DNA of 22,255 bases, from positions 1 through 22,255 of the forward strand of contig CAYUVA010000060.1 in assembly GCA_964448115.1 (NCBI GenBank). Reading direction: 5' to 3'. This DNA comes from CAYUVA01 sp964448115 [NCBI: uncultured bacterium] (GTDB taxonomy: Bacteria > CAYUVA01). Below the pieces are notes generated by a model, which saw nothing but the letters and a program-made list of their open reading frames with translations, was not told where the DNA came from and ran no database searches. Of the stretch, positions 1 to 7,248 are shown one piece after another (position 1 is the first letter of the stretch; every line of letters begins with the position of its first letter). A program made the translations under genes and the position numbers.

Positions 1-100
1 GGGGGCTATCGGTCGGAATGATATGGTGTGTGTGGGGGGCTATCGGTCGGAATGACAGGGTAGGGGGCTTGTTCCTATCGGTCGGAATGACAGGGGGTGT
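1..100. repeat. Three direct repeats, 34-35 nt period
   Basis: The 16-nt core ctatcggtcggaatga occurs exactly at 6-21, 40-55 and 75-90, giving spacings of 34 and 35 nt. The copies are separated by G-rich, related but not identical spacers (ggggg, cagggtag, cagggggtgtgg). The reverse complement of the core contains tcattccgacc, resembling the tcattccga-type dispersed intergenic repeats seen in many environmental bacteria. The array begins at the window edge, so its full extent is unknown. The spacers are similar to each other rather than unique, which argues against CRISPR. Confidence 0.8.
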
Positions 101-124
101 GGTATGGTTCGCTTCGTGCCTTAG

Positions 125-178
125 TAGGGGCAACCCTAGCGGTTGCCATAAGAAGGGCAGGGAAAAGCCCTGCCCCTA
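125..178. repeat. Nested palindromic element
   Basis: An outer 8-bp inverted repeat, TAGGGGCA (125-132) with TGCCCCTA (171-178), encloses two hairpins that partly compete with it. The first is GGCAACC (129-135) with GGTTGCC (141-147), loop 5 nt. The second is GGGCAGGG (155-162) with CCCTGCCC (168-175), loop 5 nt. This layout is typical of small dispersed palindromic intergenic elements (REP- or MITE-like). Confidence 0.65.
148..175 (-). terminator. Possible terminator of the 8481-318 operon
   Basis: Read on the minus strand, an 8-bp GC-rich stem with a 5-nt loop is followed by TTCTTAT. It lies about 140 nt beyond the stop codon at 318. The U-run is imperfect and the hairpin is also part of the nested palindrome, so a terminator role is only possible. 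Confidence 0.3.
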
Positions 179-203
179 TAGTGGCTTAAAACAAGTTAAT
201 TAC

Positions 204-299
204 CCACAAAGGCATAAAGTAAGAAAAAGATGATCACGCAAAGACGCAAAGACGGTACCACGGTACCACTTTCCTCTTCGTGCCTTAGTGCCTTTGTGG
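204..299. repeat. Short element with terminal inverted repeats
   Basis: CCACAAAGGCA at 204-214 is the exact reverse complement of TGCCTTTGTGG at 289-299, and similarity extends to roughly 17 of 22 bases. Inside are two copies of cgcaaaga (237-252) followed directly by two copies of cggtacca (253-268), all in one 8-nt register. Near the right end cgtgcctt and agtgcctt (279-294) again repeat at 8 nt. There is no coding capacity. Whether it is mobile or simply a low-complexity repeat cannot be told from one copy. Confidence 0.5.
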
Positions 300-317
300 T
301 TGAATAGCTCTCAAGTC

Positions 318-3300
318 TTAATGCTGTATCCTGAAGACGAAGACATTCTTTGCGTTGCGGTCGGCGACATAGAGATAATCGCCCTTAGAGTCGATACCGG
401 CCGGCGCTGATAGTCTCGGCTTATGGTCGCGGTATACTATTGAAAGCTCGACTATATCACCACTTGGCTCGAAGGCTGCGATCCGCCTTTCATTGGGGAT
501 GCTAAGATAGAGTGTATCGTTCTTATCAACTGCCATGTATGAGAACTCGTTCATGCCGGAGACGAACCAGAGTGTATCATAAGAGCCATCGGGCTTGAAC
601 TTGGTTACCCTCGGTTGTGCGAAGTCACAGGCGAAAACCTCGCCCTTGCTATTGGCTACAGCGCTTACCGGCGCCCTGAACTTGCCTGGTTCAGCGCCCA
701 TAGTTCCCAGGTTGCGGATGAAGTTACCATTGAGATCCGCCTGGATTACTCGGTGTTTGCCGCTGTCTGCCACATACATGAGCCTGCGTTTAGTATCGAT
801 GTTTACATCATTTGCAGCCCACAGATCCATGACTTTCTTCCAGAGGAACTTTCCATCATTGCTAAATTTCTTGAGCAACACATTCCATGAATCAATGACA
901 TACAATCCCTGGTCAGGAGCTACCGCGATGCCGCTAGCCGATCGGAACTGTTCGTCCTTGAAGCCGAAGCCTCCCCATTCGGTCAGCTTTTCGCCCCGCG
1001 GGGATAGCTTCATTATCGCATCGTTAAAGGATACGAAGATGTAGCCCGCATCATCTACCGCCAGGTCGCGGATCTGTATCCCCTCCGCCGCCAGGTCGCT
1101 AGATATTGGATATGTTGCTTCCAGCGTAAGGGTAATTTTTCGATCTGAGTATATGTTGCCCAGCGCGGTCGGGTCTGTAATCTTCCTCGAACAAAGGTAT
1201 CTTAACGGGATCGGCTGGTAGCTTTTTTCGCCAGGCAGTGCCCACATCAGGTTAAATTTCACGGGCATCTTGGTTACAGTCAAGGTTATATCTAGATTAT
1301 GATACCCCATGCCGAGTTTTAGCGTGGGGGATCTATCAGTCCTCGAGTCGCTCCTTGAGGTATCAACTTTTCTCCCATCCAGAATTAGCTGCGAGTCATT
1401 GTTGCCCACCAGGGCAAAGGAATACTCGCCATCACTTGGAATGTATAGCGCTCCGTGCCACTTGACTGTAAACGGCGTGGTGAGAGACATCGTATCCGCA
1501 TTCCATTCAAAGGCGAAGTCATCATCCCTTCGTACAAACAGCGGTTCTCCAAGCGCCTTGTTGCCTAGGTAATACTCTCCAGTCAAGCCGAATAGCTCCT
1601 CGACCTGGTCGGGAGTAACAATGAAGGTGTAGAACATCTCCTTGTTCCAGGGATCGCGATGCACTTCTGCCAGACCATCCGGATAGTAGCTGCGCAGTTG
1701 CCTACCCACCTCGAGGTAGGTATGGTCATAGACGAAAATATATGGAACCTTGGTCTTCTCCTTGATTGGGATATGCTTTATTGTGGTCAATTGCTCGATA
1801 AGGGATCTGTCCTTGAGCACGAAGTTTATAGCTGGGCTGCCGCCATGGAACTCGTTTATCAGGATCGCCTTGTATTTTTTATTGAAGCTCTTATTCAGCG
1901 AGTTTACATACTCGGCCACCTTGGTCTTCTCTGTGTCGAACTCACGCCAGTTACGGGGATCATTGCCCATCTTGACAAAATAGGTCTCGTATCCGTGGCT
2001 AATCAAGCTGATGCACAGGATAACGATTGGCACAAGTGCAGTCCATCCCAGGTATCTTCCCATGGCAGCACGGTAGTTCTCATAAGCCTGACCGACAAAG
2101 ATTGCACAGAAAAACATAACCGCTGGAATAGTGCCTAATGTTCGCAGAAAGTGAGGACCCTCGCGGCTGAGAACCCCAGGCATCATCATCACCACGAACC
2201 AGACCATCAGATAGAAGTAGCGTGGATCACGCCAGCGATATAGACAAAATACTAGTCCAAGAGGAAACAGGATGCGCAGATAGTATTCCAGCGCTGGCTC
2301 CATAGGCAGGTTATGACGGGGATTCCCATCCCCCATATGGTGGAACATCCAGAAATATCGCTCTATGTTCGGCTTCAGCTCATCCCACCACTGCGAGCGA
2401 TCCACTCCCACGAAGATCATCAGGTCGAACAGACGCTTGGACTCGGCAAAGTCGAACTTGAACAGCGCGAACCAGAACTTGTATCCAGCGCCGAAAACCA
2501 GGACGATGACCAGTAATACAGCCCAGAAGCGCCAGTTCAGAAACCACTTCTTGACCACCATCAGATGCAGAAATAAAGCTAATGGCAGCACCACCATCAG
2601 CCTCGATGCCGAGTATGACGGGAAGCCGAGTACCAGGGTGATGAAAAACCAAAGCCAATTGAGCCACCTGCCAGAGAGCGCCTTGAAGAAGAAAAGGGAC
2701 ATCAAAACCACGAAAAACGGCGTCTGTATCCCGCCAAAGGATATGCGACTGAAGTTAACATGCCAGTGGGAAGTTGCGACCATCAGGGCAGCCAGAAGCC
2801 CGATGCCGGCTCCGAAGATGTGCCTGCCGAACAGGTAGGTCAAAAGCACGGTGAGCAAGCCGAATATTATCGAAGGCACCCTGATCGCCTGCGGATTCTT
2901 GCCAAAGAACCACTGCGCGAAGCCCTCCATGTACCAGTAGATAAGCGGGTTGCGAAAGAGGTCCTGTTTTATCCTCTGGTGTTTCAAGGGGAGCTTCAGC
3001 CTGTCGAAGCTCTCCTGCCCGCGCACCGCTTCATCGTAGTAACAGCCCGCCGGTTGGAATGGAATGCGATAGATGCGAAAAAACAGCCCGACCGATAAAA
3101 CCGCTATGAGAAGCAGGATCTCCACGGTTTTTCCCATCGGCTTTTTGCCAAGTAGTTCCTGCTGACTTAAAGGGAGCTGGGGCTTGCTCAATGTCAGATA
3201 CTGCCCGGGAAGGTATCTTTTTACCCATTTCCCCTTCAGGTATGCATAGATAAATACCAAGAAACCCCCGACAACAAACCACTGCAAGCCGATATTAAGC

Positions 3301-3698
3301 ATTTTTTTATCTATGAATGCATTGCCGATGTAGGCGATGGTCAAGGCGGTGGTGAGCAGCGACAGGTGTATCCCGCGCGGTCTGCCGATGACGGCAAGGA
3401 AATAGGAGAAGATGTTCAGATAGAGCGCATAGAGGAGCAGCTTGCGGCTGGTAACCAACAGGACGCGCTGCGCGAAATAATCGCCAAGCTCGCCGCCAGA
3501 TCCCTTGAACAAGGTAAGCGGCTCCCACCCGTAGATATGCGAGATTATCGATAAATAGGGGATCAAAACAAACAATAAAAGACAGACGCGGGCAATGAGG
3601 CTCCACCTGATACGAAAAAAGAGGCAAATCCCCGCATAGAGAAACATCAGGGGGATAAGGATTGCTCCATAGCCGATAAGATTATACAAGGTTGTCAT
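318..3698 (-). CDS. GT39/ArnT-like glycosyltransferase with PA14 and NHL domains
   Basis: Polytopic inner-membrane protein of 1126 residues. About five helices (1-155) precede a PMT/ArnT-like core starting near 190. The core shows FRIYRI, then the acidic CYYDEA loop (D222, E223; the first external loop of this fold carries the catalytic acid), followed by IRVPSIIFG and many helices to about 570. Such enzymes transfer a sugar from a polyprenyl-phosphate donor on the outer side of the membrane; donor and acceptor here are unknown. Residues 705-838 resemble a PA14 carbohydrate-binding domain (LTGEYY, SDGEYSFAL, SQLILDG). Residues 870-1124 form an NHL-type propeller (LYVIDSWN, YVADSGKHRV, LYVADRNAKNV). 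It is the last gene of its operon, starting 25 nt after the YCF48-like stop with a weak Shine-Dalgarno, so translation may be coupled. GT39-like cores usually lack such C-terminal modules. Confidence 0.85.
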   Translation of the reverse strand: MTTLYNLIGYGAILIPLMFLYAGICLFFRIRWSLIARVCLLLFVLIPYLSIISHIYGWEPLTLFKGSGGELGDYFAQRVLLVTSRKLLLYALYLNIFSYFLAVIGRPRGIHLSLLTTALTIAYIGNAFIDKKMLNIGLQWFVVGGFLVFIYAYLKGKWVKRYLPGQYLTLSKPQLPLSQQELLGKKPMGKTVEILLLIAVLSVGLFFRIYRIPFQPAGCYYDEAVRGQESFDRLKLPLKHQRIKQDLFRNPLIYWYMEGFAQWFFGKNPQAIRVPSIIFGLLTVLLTYLFGRHIFGAGIGLLAALMVATSHWHVNFSRISFGGIQTPFFVVLMSLFFFKALSGRWLNWLWFFITLVLGFPSYSASRLMVVLPLALFLHLMVVKKWFLNWRFWAVLLVIVLVFGAGYKFWFALFKFDFAESKRLFDLMIFVGVDRSQWWDELKPNIERYFWMFHHMGDGNPRHNLPMEPALEYYLRILFPLGLVFCLYRWRDPRYFYLMVWFVVMMMPGVLSREGPHFLRTLGTIPAVMFFCAIFVGQAYENYRAAMGRYLGWTALVPIVILCISLISHGYETYFVKMGNDPRNWREFDTEKTKVAEYVNSLNKSFNKKYKAILINEFHGGSPAINFVLKDRSLIEQLTTIKHIPIKEKTKVPYIFVYDHTYLEVGRQLRSYYPDGLAEVHRDPWNKEMFYTFIVTPDQVEELFGLTGEYYLGNKALGEPLFVRRDDDFAFEWNADTMSLTTPFTVKWHGALYIPSDGEYSFALVGNNDSQLILDGRKVDTSRSDSRTDRSPTLKLGMGYHNLDITLTVTKMPVKFNLMWALPGEKSYQPIPLRYLCSRKITDPTALGNIYSDRKITLTLEATYPISSDLAAEGIQIRDLAVDDAGYIFVSFNDAIMKLSPRGEKLTEWGGFGFKDEQFRSASGIAVAPDQGLYVIDSWNVLLKKFSNDGKFLWKKVMDLWAANDVNIDTKRRLMYVADSGKHRVIQADLNGNFIRNLGTMGAEPGKFRAPVSAVANSKGEVFACDFAQPRVTKFKPDGSYDTLWFVSGMNEFSYMAVDKNDTLYLSIPNERRIAAFEPSGDIVELSIVYRDHKPRLSAPAGIDSKGDYLYVADRNAKNVFVFRIQH

Positions 3699-3723
3699 GT
3701 TTTATCGTTGACCAGCTTCACGA

Positions 3724-4935
3724 TTAGTAGATCTTGACCTGGCTCCAGGTGGCACCACCATCATTGGTCAGAACCAGCGTGGCATCATCCCCGACTGCCC
3801 AACCGGTATCTTTATCAATGAAGAAGATGCCCTTGAGGGTAGATCGAACGCCTGAATTAAGAATTCGCCAACTGCGACCACGATCTTCGCTTTTTACGAT
3901 GGCGCCATGTGAGCCGACTGCATGGACGATATTATCAGTCAAAGCAAAAATGCGGAAGAAGATCGCATTGTGATCCTCTGGAACAACCCGCCAGCTCTTG
4001 CCTCCATCCTCGGTCAGCACGATGCAGCCGGACATCCCGGTCGCCCAGCCGACCTTGTCATCGGCGAAGCCTACATCGACCAGAAAGTCATCTCCGTGCT
4101 CGGCAAGCCTGTAAACGACCTCCCAGGTCTTCCCGCCATCGAAAGTGCCAAGTATGATACCATTTCTCAGGCGTTGTTTATCGAACTGGAAGCCAGAGGC
4201 GAAGCCGCGCTTGTTGTCTATGAAGGCGACCGACTCGAATGTCCAGTCCTTGTCCGCCTCCCAAGCCTTCTCCCAGGTTACGCCTCCATCGGTGGTATAG
4301 ATGATCTTTCCCTTGTCGCCTACTCCCCAGACAGTCTTTTCATCCACGATATCCAAGCCGTGAACCACCATCTGAAAGCGTTCGATCCCCGGGAAGCGAT
4401 TCCAGGTGGCACCCCCATCATGGGTGGCATAAACCCCGCCGAAGCCGCTCGCCCAGGCGATCTTATCGCCGAGGATATCGAGTGAAAGCAAGCCCATCCT
4501 TCCCCCGGCTCCAGCAACTGCCTCCTTCCAGGTCTTACCACCATCATCGGAAACCAGGATTCTGTCTCCGGCGATGTATCCATGCTTCTTATCGCTGAAT
4601 CGTACCTGATTGAAGGCTATTCCAGGCTCTTGATGTACAGGTTGCCCTAGCTTGGGTTGCACTTTTTGCGGCTCGCCAGAGGTCTTTTGTCTATCGCGAG
4701 CCGGGATCGCCTTTGGCTTAGCATGTTTACTCCGCCGTTTATCTTTATAGATCGGCGGCTTAGGTTTAGGGGATATCTTATGCTTGGGTCCCTTTATTAT
4801 ATCGTAGGTCATCATGCCGCCCATGACCACCCCGATTATAATCAAGAGCACACCGACAATCTTATATATATCGAACCTTCTCTTCGGTGGCTGGGTGCCA
4901 GTCTGTTCTTCATTGACTTGCGGTGTCTGGTTCAT
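3724..4935 (-). CDS. Membrane-anchored YCF48-like seven-bladed propeller
   Basis: A 403-residue protein with a single membrane segment (about 25-45), a very Lys/Arg-rich linker (46-95) and a propeller from about 105 to the end. Seven blades are marked by recurring DGG-TW or close variants: SDDGGKTW (129), THDGGATW (171), TTDGGVTW (214), TFDGGKTW (264), TEDGGKSW (308), SEDRGRSW (349) and TNDGGATW (390). These are the signatures of YCF48/BNR-like repeats; the plant and cyanobacterial relative assists photosystem II assembly, but nothing here suggests photosynthesis. A scaffold or binding role is inferred. The start has a good GGAGAAG site and a strong promoter just upstream. The stop lies 25 nt before the glycosyltransferase gene, suggesting they are co-transcribed. 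Orientation of the propeller is uncertain because positive charge is heavier after the membrane segment than before it. Confidence 0.85.
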   Translation of the reverse strand: MNQTPQVNEEQTGTQPPKRRFDIYKIVGVLLIIIGVVMGGMMTYDIIKGPKHKISPKPKPPIYKDKRRSKHAKPKAIPARDRQKTSGEPQKVQPKLGQPVHQEPGIAFNQVRFSDKKHGYIAGDRILVSDDGGKTWKEAVAGAGGRMGLLSLDILGDKIAWASGFGGVYATHDGGATWNRFPGIERFQMVVHGLDIVDEKTVWGVGDKGKIIYTTDGGVTWEKAWEADKDWTFESVAFIDNKRGFASGFQFDKQRLRNGIILGTFDGGKTWEVVYRLAEHGDDFLVDVGFADDKVGWATGMSGCIVLTEDGGKSWRVVPEDHNAIFFRIFALTDNIVHAVGSHGAIVKSEDRGRSWRILNSGVRSTLKGIFFIDKDTGWAVGDDATLVLTNDGGATWSQVKIY

Positions 4936-4975
4936 TGTATCTTCTCCACAAGATTAAAATTACTGGTCGCTGAAG

Positions 4976-5003
4976 ATTATAGGTATCCAGCCCTAAGAGT
5001 CAA
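4976..5003 (-). promoter_or_regulatory. Strong sigma70-type promoter for the YCF48-like gene
   Basis: On the minus strand TTGACT (5003-4998) and a perfect TATAAT (4981-4976) are separated by 16 nt. Predicted initiation near 4969 would give a leader of about 34 nt before the ATG at 4935, which has a GGAGAAG ribosome binding site. It lies in the 106-nt gap after the SDR/aminotransferase gene, so the last two genes can be transcribed independently. Confidence 0.65.
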
Positions 5004-5006
5004 TAT

Positions 5007-5025
5007 TCGGTGGATGATTCACCGA
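5007..5025 (-). terminator. Small hairpin after the SDR/aminotransferase gene
   Basis: TCGGTG (5007-5012) and CACCGA (5020-5025) form a 6-bp stem with a 7-nt loop, 17 nt beyond the stop codon on the minus strand. It is followed by ATATT rather than a clear U-run, so it is at best a weak terminator or pause site. Confidence 0.2.
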
Positions 5026-5041
5026 CCCCCTGCCGGTTAGC

Positions 5042-7225
5042 TTACCTGGCATAGTAACGACATAGCTTGCTTACCGTATCGATCACTTGGCTTATGTCCC
5101 GTTCGGTCATGGCTGGATACAAGGGCAAAGATAGTATCCTCTGCGAGACATCCTCGGCTATTGGGAGCTTCCCCGGCTTGAAGCCATAGGTGCGCCTATA
5201 ATAAGGATGCAGATGGACAGCCCGGAAATGGATGCCGCTGCCTATATTCTCCGCCTTTAGTGCCTGGATGAACTCATCGCGGCTCAGTGAGATCTTGGCA
5301 GTATCCAGTTTAATTATATAAAGATGGTGGGAATGCCGAATGTCCATGATCGACCTCAATGGGATGATCCCATCCAACTGGCTGAAAGCGTCATCGTACA
5401 TTCTGGCATAGCGCTTCCTGGTTTGCAGGAAGCCCTCCAGCCTGTCAAGCTGATGAAGCCCTATGGCAGCGGATACATCGGTCATGTTGTACTTGAAGCC
5501 GGGGTACTCGATCTCCCAGTGGATGCTTCCCTGCTCGGTGTATCGATTCCAGGCATCGCGGGATAAGCCATGTAAACTCATCATGCGCAGCTTGCCCTCC
5601 AGGTCAGCATCCTTGAAAACGAGCAGCCCCCCCTCGATGGTGGTCATGTTCTTTATGGGATAGAAGCTAAAGGCGGTGAAGTCGCTGATATCACCGACCA
5701 TTTTTCCCTTGTACATGGAGCCAATTCCATGGGCAGCATCCTCGATAACGACCAGGTCATGCTTTTGGGCTAGTTCGTTTATCTGGTCAAGCTCGCAGGG
5801 CTGGCCAGCCATATCGACCGGAATGATAGCCCTGGTGTGTTCGGTAATAGCAGCCTCTATCTTTGATGCATCAATGTTCAACGTATCGGGCTTTATATCG
5901 ACAAATACTGGTTTAGCGCCACAATGGACGATGACATTAACAGTAGAGGCAAAAGTAATCGGTGAGGTGATCACCTCGTCCCCAGCCCCGATGCCAGATG
6001 CGACAAGGGCTAGATGTAGCGCCGCGGTGCAGCTAGAAAGCGCAATAGCATGGTCGCAACCGAGATATTCCTTGCACTTTTCCTCGAAACGATGCGTCTT
6101 GGGTCCGGTGGTTATCCAGCCGGATCGCAATGTATCGAGCACCTCGTTTTCCTCTTCCTTGCCTAACAATGGCTTGCTGAATGGTAAAAACTCGGTGCGG
6201 CTGGTCTCGCCGCCGGCGATGGCTGGCTTGGCGAGCAGTTCCTTCATCAGCCTTATGTTATAGAATATGCTGCGCTCCGTATCGCCGAAGATGCCTTTAT
6301 CCAGGGCATCAGCGATTTCCATCACCGTGCTTTTGGCATCGAATTGTGGCTCTAAACCGAGAAGCTCATGCAGCTTATCAAAGTTGACACGATAGCTTCG
6401 TGTATCCGGGTCGCCGGGAAGCTCCTCGATGCGCACCTCGCCGACCGTGTCTGCGACTAGCCTTGCCAGCTCAGCGATGCGATAATTCATGCTGGTGAAG
6501 CCCATGTTGTAGAACTCCCCGCTTATGATCCTTGGCTCTAGCTTCAATAGTTGGAGTATGATACGACTGGAGTCCTGGACATGGATGAAGGGACGCCATT
6601 GCTTACCACCGCCGAATACATAGATAAGCCCCTTGCGCTTGGCATAAAGGGTCATTACATTGATGGCTAGATCGAAGCGCATGCGCGGTGATAGCCCGCA
6701 AACAGTGGCTTGACGAAGGCAGACGGGATGAAAATCTGAATCCCTTAGCTCCATTATAGCCTCTTCAGCCCATAGCTTTGTCTTGGCGTAAAGAGATACT
6801 GGGTGCAGCTCGCTTTGCTCGGTTACAAAAAGATCCCCAGCAGCACCATAAACGCTACAGGTGCTCATGAAGATGAATTGTCTTACTCCCTTGGACTTGG
6901 CTCGCTTGGCTAGCTCAATTGTTGCGTGAAAGTTTATATCCAGCGATAGATCCTCCCGCAGGTCGCAGGAAGGATCATTGCTCAGGCTGCCGAGATGGAT
7001 GATGGTATCTATATCATCGAGCAGGTCGGGGTGCTTATCGAGGTAACGAAGATCTCCCTTTATCACTTGCAGGTTTGGATGCTCTATATACTGCTTGATC
7101 GGCTCCTCTCCGAAGTAGAACCTGTCAAACAGCCTTACCTTGTAGCCTGCCTCAAGGAGCCCGGGCAATAAAACAGCGCCGATATAGCCCGCACCACCGG
7201 TCAGAAGTATGTTTTTCCCCCTCAT
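5042..7225 (-). CDS. Fused NAD-dependent SDR and DegT-family sugar aminotransferase
   Basis: Two enzymes in one 727-residue chain. Residues 1-320 are an extended SDR sugar-nucleotide epimerase/dehydratase with TGGAGYIG (9-16) for NAD, MSTCSVYG (120-127) and the catalytic YAKTK (Y146, K150). Residues 345-727 are a DegT/DnrJ/EryC1/StrS aminotransferase: SGWITTGP (368), VIEDAAHGIG with D496 for the pyridine nitrogen, and SFYPIKNMTTIEGG with K525 as the likely PLP lysine. Known members make and aminate keto-sugar nucleotides, so an amino sugar nucleotide for surface glycan is inferred; the exact sugar is not predictable. The two activities are normally separate proteins. The start has an AAGGA site 6 nt upstream and the gene begins 23 nt after the FadL-like stop, so they share a transcript. 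The protein should be cytoplasmic. Confidence 0.9.
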   Translation of the reverse strand: MRGKNILLTGGAGYIGAVLLPGLLEAGYKVRLFDRFYFGEEPIKQYIEHPNLQVIKGDLRYLDKHPDLLDDIDTIIHLGSLSNDPSCDLREDLSLDINFHATIELAKRAKSKGVRQFIFMSTCSVYGAAGDLFVTEQSELHPVSLYAKTKLWAEEAIMELRDSDFHPVCLRQATVCGLSPRMRFDLAINVMTLYAKRKGLIYVFGGGKQWRPFIHVQDSSRIILQLLKLEPRIISGEFYNMGFTSMNYRIAELARLVADTVGEVRIEELPGDPDTRSYRVNFDKLHELLGLEPQFDAKSTVMEIADALDKGIFGDTERSIFYNIRLMKELLAKPAIAGGETSRTEFLPFSKPLLGKEEENEVLDTLRSGWITTGPKTHRFEEKCKEYLGCDHAIALSSCTAALHLALVASGIGAGDEVITSPITFASTVNVIVHCGAKPVFVDIKPDTLNIDASKIEAAITEHTRAIIPVDMAGQPCELDQINELAQKHDLVVIEDAAHGIGSMYKGKMVGDISDFTAFSFYPIKNMTTIEGGLLVFKDADLEGKLRMMSLHGLSRDAWNRYTEQGSIHWEIEYPGFKYNMTDVSAAIGLHQLDRLEGFLQTRKRYARMYDDAFSQLDGIIPLRSIMDIRHSHHLYIIKLDTAKISLSRDEFIQALKAENIGSGIHFRAVHLHPYYRRTYGFKPGKLPIAEDVSQRILSLPLYPAMTERDISQVIDTVSKLCRYYAR

Positions 7226-7248
7226 AATTGTCCTTTTTTCATATAGCC

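Larger units (their letters stand above)
1..317. other. Gene-free region made of repeats
   Basis: No credible gene is present. The short plus-strand reading frame at 18-233 runs through the repeats and has no ribosome binding site. In order the region holds the 34-35 nt direct repeats, a nested palindrome (125-178), and an element bounded by 11-bp inverted repeats (204-299) with 8-nt-periodic units inside. The 14-mer cttcgtgccttagt occurs at both 112-125 and 276-289. The region lies downstream of the minus-strand operon that ends at 318. Confidence 0.75.

Noticed and set aside
1-100. CRISPR array
   Set aside because: Only three 16-nt cores; spacers resemble one another, and no cas genes are present.
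18-233. 71-residue plus-strand reading frame
   Set aside because: Runs through direct repeats and a palindrome, has no ribosome binding site, and the translation is low-complexity.
3922-4485. 187-residue plus-strand reading frame
   Set aside because: Antisense shadow of the repeated DGG blades of the YCF48-like gene.
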